64,000 nucleotides of DNA from Apodemus sylvaticus (taxonomy: Eukaryota; Chordata; Mammalia; Rodentia; Muridae), in contig NC_067472.1 of assembly GCF_947179515.1 (NCBI RefSeq), positions 177,644,078 through 177,708,077 of the forward strand, read 5' to 3'. Numbering within the stretch: position 1 is the first letter of the stretch; every line of letters starts with the position of its first letter. Below, in pieces: positions 54,150-63,589 of the stretch. The translations under genes and the position numbers were made by a program. The notes beneath the pieces were generated by a model that was not told the origin of the DNA, made no database searches, and was given only the letters and a program-made list of their open reading frames with translations.

Positions 54150-54900
54150 ACACCTCCAGGAGACCCCTTAGGAATGAGCCCAGCGCCCGCCTTCCCCCAG
54201 CAGTCTTATGGAAGTATATTCTCCACTGGAGGCTGGCAGCGGGCAGACGGGATTTAAATGCAAAGAGAGATTATGCTGGGGTGTAGAAATCCAGTAAACA
54301 AAGAGGATTAAAAAAATAAAGCCAAGCTTCCAATCTGCCCTGTGCACGTCAACAGCCACCGTTCGTTCGCTGGGCGCCTGTGTGAGCCACACCGACATGC
54401 TCATTTCTATTACACAGAACATTAGCGAGACACAGCGCTGACCCTCGATTGCCAGGAACCAGGTAAATGACTGGGAGGGAAAGGGGCCGAGAAATGGCAA
54501 GCGCTTCACGTGGCAGGACTTGAGGGGGAATTCATTGACTGTAAAGATGACGAGTGTGGGTGCTTTGAGGGAAAAAACATAATTTTTCATCGGTGTACAG
54601 CAGCAGGGCTGGAAGAAACACAAATACCACAGTAGCTCCATTAGGTCGGTGACAAGAAACAGTGTTCCCATCCGCTCCCTAAACTGTTTCAGATTCCCTC
54701 TCACCTGCTCGCAGACTGATCCTTACATCACTGCTGCCGGAAGTGGCGGGACTAAAAATGCATTTATTTCTTAACGATACTTTCTTGTATTATAATTGAG
54801 TCGTGGCAGTCATTACAAACACTGCGGGCTCTTACAAAAACCTAAGTACAGTTATTAAATTGCATATTTTTAAGAAAGGAATTTGGAACATCTACAAGGG
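54150..54900. promoter_or_regulatory. candidate conserved noncoding element with ETS/E2F-like words
   Basis: About 750 bp without recognised repeats. CCGGAAGT (54737-54744, ETS) abuts GGCGGGAC (54745-54752, E2F-like), followed by CTAAAAATG (MEF2-like) and TTATTTC. 54765-54880 is AT-rich with TAATTGAG and ATTGCAT. A 178-codon open frame on the minus strand (54168-54704) has no recognised domain. Confidence 0.5.
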
Positions 54901-54983
54901 GAAAGGTGCTCCAGAGCAGGATGGCTAAGCACCGCCAGATGGTCCCGGAAGTGAGGCTGGAGAAGCGGTGACTTTATGACGCT

Positions 54984-55002
54984 GGCCCCGCCCCGCCCCG
55001 GG
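54984..55002 (+). promoter_or_regulatory. overlapping GC boxes
   Basis: GGCCCCGCCCCGCCCCGGGG contains two overlapping CCCCGCCCC Sp1/KLF-type sites. No TATA or exon is evident nearby. Confidence 0.5.
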
Positions 55003-55354
55003 GAACTCAATTACCCAGTGAAAGCTGAGCCTGAGAGAGGGTGGGGCCAGTCGCGCCTGACCCTACTTTCACTTTCTCCATCCTCTTCTCCTTCCTTCTT
55101 CCGTCTCTTCCTCTTCTCTGACACCCTATACCCGCACCTGCACACCTTATCTATACAATGGGGGCGCAGAATTGGTTACCTGTGTGTCTAGAGGTGCCTA
55201 GTGGCAAATAGATGGTTGCAAGTAGCATGTTTCTTATTTCCCTTTTCACTTTGGGCATCGGGCTATAGCCACACCCCCCAGAGACTTGCCCACAGTAGAC
55301 CCACACACAGTTGGGGTCTACAGGAACCACTCCTGGATGGCATTCTGTGCTTAT
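55003..55354. other. unique noncoding stretch
   Basis: Contains a pyrimidine-rich segment at about 55060-55125. No gene recognised. Confidence 0.4.
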
Positions 55355-55500
55355 TGTATTTGTTTGTTTGAGACAGAATCCCATGCAGCCCAGGCTGGCC
55401 TTCAATTCTCAATGGGGCTGAGGATGGATCTGAACTCCTGATCTTTCCGCCTCTGCCTCCAAATTCTGGGATGATGAGCCTGAACCGCCATGCTGGATTC
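55355..55500 (-). mobile_element. B1 SINE, minus strand
   Basis: TTTGAGACAGAATCCCATGC, AGCCCAGGCTGGCCTTCAA and TCCGCCTCTGCCTCCAAATTC (in part) are reverse-complement B1 landmarks. Confidence 0.85.
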
Positions 55501-55819
55501 TGGTATAAACGCTCGATCCTGCAATATTCTGAGTCTCTCAAAATGGCCAGTTATTGTGAGCACAGTCGTATTGGTCATCCAGTTTCAGGTGTGGGGTTAG
55601 GTACCTGAGGAGGATCTGACCTCACTTAGAAAGACCTGGCCTCATGTGGGATCACTTCACGGGACACTAGTCTGAAAATGTAGAGTGAAAAGAAGAAAGC
55701 AAATATGGGGGTGCCTGAGAAGCAAGCACGGAGGGCTTCTTGGAGAAGGAGGCACTGCAATCATAGAAAGTTAACAGCCGCATGGTGCCAGATCGGGCAG
55801 GTGGGAATCGGGAGTGTGA
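55501..55819. other. unique noncoding stretch
   Basis: No feature recognised. Confidence 0.35.
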
Positions 55820-55872
55820 CTTGGAAGCAAAGCAGTTGCTTAGCGCACACGAGGTCCTCGGTCCCATCCCAA
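55820..55872 (+). mobile_element. ID-like SINE fragment
   Basis: GCAAAGCAGTTGCTTAGCGC, ACACGAGGTCCTCGGTCCC and ATCCCAAGCAAAATAAAAAT match an ID-type order with a short A-rich tail (5' end missing). Confidence 0.55.
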
Positions 55873-56572
55873 GCAAAATAAAAATGAGTGAGCAGAGCAG
55901 GCTGTCCTTGGGACTGTCTGTTGCAGCCAGAGCCCATGTGTGCGTGGAAAGGAAACGGTTCCAAAGCTGAAGGAGAGGGGTAAGCAAGCCAGGGGGCAAG
56001 CGAAGAAAGCCTGGCTCTGACGCTCGGAACTCAGAAAATGCAGGTGAGGTGGAAAGAAAGGAAGAAACAGGGTGGCCGCTCCATCCATTGGGAGAGGCAT
56101 CAGCATGGCTAAGAGTGAGCACTTTGCAAGCGCGATCCTGGTCACATGACCTCTGGAACAAGTAAGTAAGAATGCAGCAGATCTCCATGAGAGCTTTGTG
56201 CTGGGCAGCTGTGACAACCGACTCCGTACAGTTCTATTGGCTGAGCCCCAGCTCAGGGAGGTGAGGAGTCCACACTTTACAGAGAAGGCAAAGGCTCTGG
56301 AAGAGAGGCCAGTCATCCCCGCAGCAAACACAGCAGGCTGCTAGTGCAGCGGAGATCCAATCCTGAGCCACGAGGCTCCACAGCGCATGCGTGTTCTGAT
56401 GAGCGCCAAACAGGATTACACTGAATAGAGAGGTTATACCAGTAGACACTGACTCCCAATCCTGTGGCCGTCTGGACCAGAAGAAGATCCTGGAATTCTG
56501 CTCCGTGATCTTGGGTAGCATTTACAGACAGAAGAATTAGCAGAAGGAAAGAGCAAGGGACGAAGCGGGCAG
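55873..56572. other. unique noncoding stretch
   Basis: No gene recognised. Overlapping minus-strand frames (up to 173 codons at 55667-56188) have no domain and conflict with one another. Confidence 0.45.
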
Positions 56573-56690
56573 GCAGCCAAGCATAGCAGTACAAGCCTCT
56601 CATTCCAGCATCTTGGAAAGCTGAGGCAGGGGGATCTCAAATTGAAAGCCAGCTTAGGCAAAGTACTGAGATTTTGGTCTCAAAGTGAAG
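56573..56690 (+). mobile_element. B1 SINE
   Basis: TCATTCCAGCATCTTGGAAAG, GCTGAGGCAGGGGGATCTC and GAAAGCCAGCTTAGGC are B1 landmarks, followed by a GGTCTCAAAGTG end. Confidence 0.8.
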
Positions 56691-56700
56691 TGTGAAGGAG

Positions 56701-56945
56701 GCTGGGAAAAGCTCAGTGGCAGCCCCTGTCTAGAATCCCCCAGTGAGGGGGCTGGGGGCGTGGCTCTGTAGTAGAGCCCCTGTCTAGAATCCCCCAGTGA
56801 GGGGGCTGGGGGCGTGGCTCTGTAGTAGAGCCCCTGCCTAGAATCCCCCCAGTGAGGGCTAGGGGCGTGGCTCTGTGGTTAAAGCCCCTGCCTAGAATCC
56901 CCCAGTGAGGGGCTGGGGGCATAGCTCAGGGATACACTGGAGGTT
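56701..56945 (+). repeat. ID-SINE-derived tandem array, 5 units of about 50-54 bp
   Basis: Units start at GCTGGG/GCTAGG positions 56701, 56751, 56805, 56858 and 56912. Each contains a GGCGTGGCTCTGTAGTAGAG-like ID head and CCCCTGCCTAGAATCCCCC, joined by AGTGAGGG. The last unit keeps CATAGCTCAGGGATACACTGG. The B-box half of ID is absent from the unit. Confidence 0.85.
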
Positions 56946-57344
56946 GTAAATTCAATCAGTATAAAAGCATATTGGCCTCTTCTAAATAAAGTTACTTACC
57001 TTAGACAAGTTCAAACAGATTGAATTTCTCTATCTTGATGGCTACAATTTGCCCATTATGCCCAGGCTATTAGCTTTTAATTTCTATACTTTTAATTTAG
57101 CAGTATAGAACTTTGGCAAAAGCAACCCTGTTTTGGTTTACTCTGTTGTAACCCAAGATAGAAGCCTATCCCAAACTGTTAGCCTCTCCTAGAATTGATT
57201 TAACAAATCTCAGCCTCACAGGCTAGTAGAACCAATAATAGCATAATCCCAGTCCAGCCATTTGGGGATAACCAACAGGCTTCTTTCGCTCGCACTTAGC
57301 ATCCCCATTACAAAACCTAAGAACAGAAAACCCACAGGCAGATC
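56946..57344. other. unique noncoding stretch
   Basis: AT-rich, no repeat recognised beyond the end of the ID-like array. Confidence 0.4.
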
Positions 57345-57520
57345 CAAAATGAAAAGATGGCAGATAAATTAATTAATTGATTAATTAAACCTCAAGTGAT
57401 TCGGTAGAAATATTTTGTAATTTGGGGATGTGGATGGATTTACAAAATATTAATCTAAAGCTACATCTGCTACCCAAACTGTCGCCATCATCTGTCCTTT
57501 TCTCGGGCTGAAGACAGCTC
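57345..57520. promoter_or_regulatory. candidate conserved noncoding element, TAAT array plus NKX-type word
   Basis: TTAATTAATTGATTAATTAA at 57370-57389 is palindromic except at its centre and packs several homeodomain cores. TCAAGTG (57392-57398) is an NKX2-type core three bases later. ACAAAATATTAATC follows near 57442. Confidence 0.5.
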
Positions 57521-57559
57521 AGTTTTCAAAGCTCTTTTGTTAAACGTAGACAAATCTTG

Positions 57560-57775
57560 AGGCTGGAGCAGTGGTCTAGTTGTTTAGAGCATTTGCCACC
57601 CATATAGCCGTCCTGGACTGAATTCTCAGCACCCACATCAGACCGTTCACGATTCCAGCTCCGGGGACCTGATGCCCCTTCTGGCTTCTGCGGGCACTAC
57701 ATGAATACAGTACACATTCAGACAAGCAAGCACACATGTGCACCTAAATGAAAATAAATAAAAATTTTAAGAAAG
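57560..57775 (+). mobile_element. B3-type SINE
   Basis: GAGGCTGGAGCAGTGGTC begins the tRNA-like head. GAATTCTCAGCACCCACATC and CCAGCTCCGGGGACCTGATGCC (in part) are B3 body landmarks, ending in an AATAAATAAAAATTTTAAG tail. Confidence 0.85.
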
Positions 57776-57805
57776 TCAGACCTTTTTTAAGAGTGGAGTT
57801 TTATA

Positions 57806-57821
57806 CACACACACACACACT
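57806..57821. repeat. short (CA)n
   Basis: Eight CA units. Confidence 0.9.
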
Positions 57822-58369
57822 TACATAGCATGTCCGTGCAGTATATATGTATAAAATACTTGACTGTTTCATGCCAAATCCCCATGAATAATTTAATGTG
57901 AGATGTATGCTTTGAAAGCAATCGGCTGCATTCCATGGCTAGGAGCGGGATCAGAGCGGGGGAGTCAGCCATCCAGTATTGTTATATATGTCCAGAAGCC
58001 ACCGTAAATCCACTGCAAAAGGCAAGATCCCTGGTTTCTGAGAGCAGAGGGTCACTAGAAACAAATCAAGAGGGCACGGCTTTATTTAATTGAGAACTAA
58101 ATATCTCTGCAATTGTTTTCTCTCTCCCAAGGAAGGTCATTTTGCTGTGCAGGCGTGTCAGCACCTCCTGGGTGGCTCCGTCCCTGAGCAGATCCAGATT
58201 CCCCATCTGCGTTGTGGGTTCCCTCTTCTGCACCACAAGAGCACAAGCTGCCAAGTCAACATTTGGATTTCCACCATCCTTCCCCGAGCCCATCTCACTT
58301 CCTCTCCCTGCAAGTCAGGTACTCAGAGGCCCCACTCATTAGCCACGGAGTCACAGAGATTCACACAGT
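57822..58369. other. unique noncoding stretch
   Basis: 57835-58110 is repeat-free and AT-leaning and may extend the neighbouring candidate CNEs. 58110-58345 is mixed. No gene recognised. Confidence 0.4.
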
Positions 58370-58635
58370 ATTAAGATGGCAATATCATCTTATTGGCTAT
58401 TAACACAAATGTGCCAATAAACATAGTGCATAAAAATTATACATATTCCCTGAGAGTCCATAATCCCGAACTGATCCTGCGTCACGCAGAACACACTTCC
58501 CCAAAAGTAGTGCTTAAAGTCACAATGTACAAATTGAATTTTAAATAAATTTCCTGAACGATCACCAGCCGTTCTAGCTATGTAAGCTGTACAGACCTGC
58601 TAAAATTTAAGTGCGCCGTGACCACATTCACCCCA
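58370..58635. promoter_or_regulatory. candidate conserved noncoding element
   Basis: Repeat-free AT-rich block with TTATTGGCTATTAAC (CCAAT reverse), AATGTGCCAATAAAC (CCAAT forward) and AATTTTAAATAAATTTCC words, and CpG-bearing TGCGTCACGCAG near 58478. CNE-like by texture only. Confidence 0.45.
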
Positions 58636-59030
58636 ACCCAGAAAAGGCTGAGACTGGGGGACACTTGATCTGCCTTGACCTCGAGTTGTTTCCAGAGGGG
58701 CTAGCTACACGTGCACTTGGGTGCACTTGTGAAAATAGCCCCGTCTTCCCCTCAAGGGTTTCTCCTAATTACCAGTGATCATCAGTTTCCCAAAGTCAGC
58801 TTGTCTTCACCCCATCCTCTGTCAAAGAGGAGATGCTAATTGTGTTATCACCCTGCCAACACCCTCTGAAAGGATGCCAGTGATCATTAGTGGGTACCAT
58901 GGAGCCAATCACAGCAGACCCAAACTCAGAGCCAGCCCATCGTGTGTGCCTGAGTCCCACGTGTGCAAGAGTACCTACAGCGCCATAGAAGAGGGTGTGG
59001 GGGAGATGCTCGGGAATCTAAGCTACTGAA
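58636..59030. other. unique noncoding stretch
   Basis: No gene recognised. Confidence 0.35.
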
Positions 59031-59052
59031 AACACACACACACACACACACC
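59031..59052. repeat. (CA)n microsatellite
   Basis: About 10 CA units ending in CCCTC. Confidence 0.9.
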
Positions 59053-59166
59053 CTCTCACAGCACTGAAAAACTTCATATTCGCTCCAAAGCCAAGCCTTG
59101 CTAGTTCACTCAATCCTTTGCCTCCCTTACCAAGCTGATTATCTAATTACCTAATCATTTCAACAT

Positions 59167-59195
59167 TAAAAAAACAAACAAACAAACAAACAAAG
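59167..59195. repeat. (AAAC)n microsatellite
   Basis: Six AAAC units after an A-run. Confidence 0.9.
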
Positions 59196-59246
59196 GAAAA
59201 CGAAGCCAAGATTGTGTTATGCTATTTTACTTATTGGAGACTCAAA

Positions 59247-59375
59247 AGCTGGGTGGAATGAGACACAATACCAATATAGCAGTAACCCTAGCACTCAGGA
59301 GGCTGAGGCAGGAAAATCACCATGAGATAAAGGTCAGACAGAGTTCCAGACTAAGACCCAGTCTTAAAAACAGAG
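59247..59375 (+). mobile_element. B1 SINE
   Basis: ACCCTAGCACTCAGGAGGC, TGAGGCAGGAAAATCACC and GTTCCAGACTAAGACCCAG are B1 landmarks. The 5' start is diverged. Confidence 0.8.
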
Positions 59376-59967
59376 GAACTGAGATCGGAAAGGCTGTCAG
59401 CCTGGCTGCTTTAGTAGATAAACATTTGTGGTTGCTTGCATGTTATTATTTTCTACAAAAAACAAAACCCACAAATAATTTGCTCTTCCTCACCCAGCTT
59501 CTTTTCAGAACTGTACGGAGCGATAGCGTGGGTTCCCTGACTTGAGGGTTTTTCCATGGCATTTTGAACTAAAATAACACCCAGCTATCAAAATACCACC
59601 CCCGACCCCTACCCCACCCTGACCCTAACCCTGACCCCAGCTCATCAAGGCCAGGCTCAACCTCAACCCCTTATGTCATTTTTCTCAGCTGCATCAGAGG
59701 AGGGAGAATTAGCCATGGGCAGTTGCTAGCTCAAGCTCCTTCAAGTACTGGGTCCTCACTAAAATGGTAAGAGGTGGGCATCAAATTCTTAGGAGGAGAA
59801 ACAGACATGCCCAGAGGTGTGAAAACACACTGGGCTTCAGTCATAAAAGAAAAAAAGCGCCTTAAATGCATGAGTCTACGAACGAGGTAGCTTCCCAAAG
59901 TCCATTCCTTGAATGGGAATCGAAGCCGCAGTTTCCCACAGTGCCAACAGGGACAAGCTTTCCCAGG
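59376..59967. other. unique noncoding stretch
   Basis: 59590-59640 has a small CCCTAACCCTGACCCC cluster, a C-rich low-complexity patch resembling telomere-like CCCTAA only once. No gene recognised. Confidence 0.45.
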
Positions 59968-60406
59968 TGTGATAATTAACCTCAGTTGCCAAATTGACTG
60001 GATGGGAGACACCTAGGAACTAGCAAATCACACAGAGGGAGCTTGTTGGGGGTAGATTCTAGAGATCACAGCTGTGTTGGAGAGCAATTGGGACCTGCCT
60101 AGAGTGCCAACCAAGAAACCGGGGGTCCAGGTGGCACCACCACGGTGAAGGGGGAAAGCCAGAAGGTAAAATGGCTCCTTCTCCCTCCCCTTCCCTCCCC
60201 TCCTCTCCTTCCCAGCTCCCTGGAAGTGAGCAGCTTCACCCGGGCCCTTTCTACCCCGGTGCTCACACAGGCCAAGAACCAGCAAAGACAAATGACCACT
60301 ACTGAAGCCTGTAAAACCTTGAGTCAGAAAAACAAACAAACACCTTTCTTCCTTATAAACTCTGTCTCCCAGGTATTCTGTCACAGCAATGGAGAAGTCT
60401 GACACA
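59968..60406 (+). mobile_element. MaLR-like LTR
   Basis: TGTGATAATTAACCTCAGTTG begins (in part), then CCAAATTGACTGGATGGGAG, CAACTGAAGCCTG-like 3' words, CAGGTATTCTGTCACAGCAATG and a terminal TGACACA. The TG...CA ends fit LTR structure. An internal pyrimidine-rich tract lies at 60175-60215. Confidence 0.65.
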
Positions 60407-60779
60407 CTGGAGGATAAATCTTTACCGAACAGGGCCACACGCATAGAACTTCCTGTCCTCAGAATTTGCCTCGTGGAAATAACCAGAGACGCATCCAAGT
60501 CCTGGCTACAGATTCCACAGATCATGTCAAAAATAAGGACAACTCAATATTTACCAAGAAAAAAAAGTTAAGATATATGGCTTACTCCTAAAAGGCAATT
60601 TAATAAATTCTTAAAATTTAAAAAAAAATGAAGAAAGCTATCAAGGACAAGGGCTACGGCCACGGTATGTTAAAAATAAGAATAGAGAGGAGTGAGAATA
60701 CTACATGAAGTAGAATCCCAAGTCTGAACAAATAATAATAATAATAATAATAATATATCTAAATGCCCATGGGCCTGCA
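60407..60779. other. unique noncoding stretch with (AAT)n
   Basis: (AAT)n of about nine units at 60728-60755. No gene recognised. Confidence 0.5.
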
Positions 60780-60905
60780 AGGAAATGCATAAAAAATTTA
60801 GTAATGTTTATCTCCGGATGTTCGGATTACAGGAAGCTTTTATTTCCTTCCAGAAATTTCCCTGTATTCTCGAATGTTCGCAGATAAATTTGCGTTACTC
60901 CTATA
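60780..60905. promoter_or_regulatory. candidate conserved noncoding element
   Basis: Repeat-free. TCTCCGGATGTTCGGATTAC (60810-60829) and TCTCGAATGTTCGCAGATAA (in part) are CpG-bearing AT-rich words with a GGATTA OTX-type core at 60823-60828. Texture evidence only. Confidence 0.4.
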
Positions 60906-61640
60906 CTCCAAAAGCAATGCTCTGCCTTTGTTCTTCCCTCATGCCAAACCCCCACAGCACCAGCTGTCGGAGTGACTTACCACAGCATCCTGCTACGCCC
61001 ACCTCACAGCAAACTCCTCTGGGCTTCTCCTCCCGGCTGGGTCTCCCCTGCTCTCACCTGAGCCCTCGAGGTCCCGAGGTCCCGTCCTGTATCTTGATCA
61101 CCTTCTCCCAGTTACTCCCATGTAACCATTTCTCTCTGTGTTAATGAATACTAAGACAGACACCATGCTTCTGCAGGAGGGAAGGGGAACAGAAGAAAAG
61201 GATGGAGAAATTCCCCAAGTCTTGCTACAAGGTTGGGCATAGTGGACTCCATCACATGTGTGCCTAATGTACAGGGTTATCTTAATGGACACGCTGGTTA
61301 AGAAAACCATGGGATGAGGCTGTTACCTGGTACCCCATGTCTGACTGTCTGCCTTAGTGGCCAGGGAAAGGATACCCCTATCTTGCTGGTCTTCTTGCAA
61401 CTGTGCTCTGCTATAGTCTAGAGCATAAATGACCCCTGAAAGCCATGCATTTTTACAAGCTTGGCCCTTGGCGTGGTGCTCTGGAGCAGGTGCAGAACCT
61501 CTAAGAAGTGAAGCCTGGTTACATACGACGAGACTCAGCCTCCCCTGCCTCATTTTTGTCCCATGACCCTGAGACGAGTGTTTTTTGCTCCTCTCCTCAG
61601 TCTGCCTCGCTGTGCTACCCAACCCAACAACAATGACACC
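60906..61640. other. unique noncoding stretch
   Basis: No gene or repeat recognised. Confidence 0.4.
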
Positions 61641-61735
61641 AACTCACAGGTTGAAATCTCGGAAACCATGAGCTACAATTAAATATACCTAACTCTGGTG
61701 TCTCTTACAGTGATGGAGGGTTGGCTGGTACAAGA
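61641..61735 (+). mobile_element. possible MaLR LTR 3' fragment
   Basis: CTCGGAAACCATGAGCTAC, CTCTGGTGTCTCTTACAGTG and ATGGAGGG resemble the 3' end of a MaLR LTR. Short and diverged. Confidence 0.4.
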
Positions 61736-62289
61736 AGTACAGGAGGCCGTGGTGACCACAACACCTCACCAAAACCCCACATGGTCACAAGCATGTGCAT
61801 TGATGGAGTCCTCTCTCCTGAAACCCAAATGGTTGGCATTGCCTTCCCACGTGCTTTGCAGGAAAGTGCTGGCCTTTTCTCTAATTGTGCTTTGCATGCT
61901 GGCTTTGGGACCTACCCTGAGTCCCATGGAAGATGCCATATTGTTTTAACCTAAGCGATGTCCTTCACTATCCCACCAGGCTCACAAAGCCTCAGATGCC
62001 ATGCCCTTCTGTCCAAGCCTCCTCTGGGCAGCTACAGAAGGCGGTGAGTCCTGGATGCCTGCACAGCTCACCACCACAGGCAGCCTTGGTCCTGGAGAGG
62101 ATGTAACATTATGGGGGGGCGGGGGGGAGAAGAGTCTCTAAGTGACCATTCACATACATGCATGCATACACACATACACACACACACCTCCATCCTGAAT
62201 ATAAAAACAGTTGCATTTGGTTCTCATAAACACTCCCCATGCCTGTTGGCTCATCTACAAATGGCTATCAAATTTACCATTTCAGAGGT
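61736..62289. other. unique noncoding stretch with G-run and (CA)n
   Basis: A G-run tract at 62113-62128 and an imperfect (CA)n at about 62153-62188. Open frames at 61698-61954 overlap in two frames and lack domains. Confidence 0.5.
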
Positions 62290-62412
62290 GAACAGTTGCC
62301 ACATGCCTTTAATCCTAGCACTCTGGAGGCAAAGGCAGGCTGATCCCAGTGAGTTTGAAGCCTATGTGATCTACACAGAGTGTTCCAAGACAGTCAAGGC
62401 TACACAGTGAGA
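62290..62412 (+). mobile_element. B1 SINE
   Basis: CTTTAATCCTAGCACTCTGG, CAAAGGCAGGCTGATCCCAG and GTGAGTTTGAAGCC are B1 landmarks, ending CAAGGCTACACAGTGAGA. Confidence 0.85.
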
Positions 62413-62887
62413 TCAGTGTCACCCTTGTTCCTCAACTGGAGAAGTCATGGAGTCTTTAGGAGATGGCACCTAGCTAGCAGCCGTAGGTCATTAGAGGCTG
62501 GCCCTTGAAGGGAAGACTAAGCCGTGGCTACAGCAACGCTCTCTGTTTCTAGGCCCATCTGGGTGTGAACAGCCTCGGCCTCACACCCTGCTAGCTAGCC
62601 TGGTCAGACCTGCTCTGCCATGCATTTCCACTGTGAGGGACTGAGACCCTCGGAAACTGGAATCAGAATGGACATTACTTCTCTTCAGTTGTTTCTCTCA
62701 GGTATATAGTCACAGCAACACAAAAGGAAAGGGAACAGGAAAGTGGGCACTGGTTTCCGCCATCACTTCTTGAACCAATCTTTTCTGCCACTAGACTAGA
62801 AGGCAGAAAGACATCTCCACTTGCTGACGATGTCTGGCAACACCCTTCTCACTGAGCCCCACTGCCAGGGGAACTCACTCTGCAGTT
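62413..62887. other. unique noncoding stretch with weak LTR trace
   Basis: 62670-62735 (CAGTTGTTTCTCTCAGG, GTCACAGCAACACAAAAGG) resembles a MaLR LTR 3' end. No gene recognised. Confidence 0.4.
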
Positions 62888-63044
62888 GAGATAGTCTGAA
62901 TCAGAGTGGCCTCAAAAGGCTAATGTGTTTGAACACATGGCCCCCAGTTGATGGAACTGTTTGGGAAGGATCAGGAGGTGTGGCCTTGTTGAAAGAGGTG
63001 TGTCAAGAGTTTGCGGTTTCAAGAGACTCATGGGATCCCCAATG

Positions 63045-63119
<75 letters not shown>

Positions 63120-63273
63120 TGCCTTGTGGTTGTGAATCAAGATGTGAGCTCTCAGCTGTTTCTGCCACCATGTCTTTGCTCCACAATCAAGGACTTTAAT
63201 CCTCTGAAACCATAAGCCAAGTTAATGCTTGGTTGTAGTATTCATCACAGCAATAGAAGAATAGCTAAAATAC
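62888..63273 (+). mobile_element. ORR1-like MaLR LTR with internal (TC)n-(TG)n
   Basis: CCCCAGTTGATGGAACTG, TTTGGGAAGGATCAGGAGG, TGTGGCCTTGTTGAAAGAGG and GAAACCATAAGCCAAGTTAATG (in part) follow ORR1-type order. The end GAATAGCTAAAATA is diverged. The same family occurs at 29161-29937. A compound microsatellite (63048-63118) lies inside. Confidence 0.75.
63048..63118 (+). repeat. (TC)n-(TG)n compound microsatellite
   Basis: About 17 TC units (63048-63081) passing directly into about 18 TG units (to 63118), inside the LTR. Frames through it give Ser/Leu/Val/Cys runs. Confidence 0.97.
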
Positions 63274-63589
63274 CCATCCATGCCTCTCAGCACCCACAGT
63301 GACATAGGAACAGGTCTCACTTCATACCAGTACTGTCTGGTATGAGGTCACCACCTTCCAACTTTTCTCTCACCAGAAGGATTGGCCTGTCATTCAACTG
63401 CAATTGACCAGATGGGACAAGGAGCATCAAAACTAATTACCTGAGCCATGGAGGCTGCCCAGGTGATCACCTCATAGTGGCCCCTCTGCCTTGTCTCCAT
63501 GTAGAACAGAGGCTATCACTTTCAGGAGGGGAGACATCTTATTGAGTCTACACTCTGTCTCTGTGCAGTGTCATGAAGAGGAGACAGCA
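63274..63589. other. unique noncoding stretch
   Basis: No feature recognised. Confidence 0.35.

Noticed and set aside
55667..56331. Overlapping minus-strand frames of 163 and 173 codons
   Set aside because: They overlap in different frames, have no domain, signal or splice support, and composition looks like ordinary noncoding DNA.
59600..59640. CCCTAACCCTGACCCC as telomere-like sequence
   Set aside because: Only one or two hexamer matches in a C-rich patch; too short.
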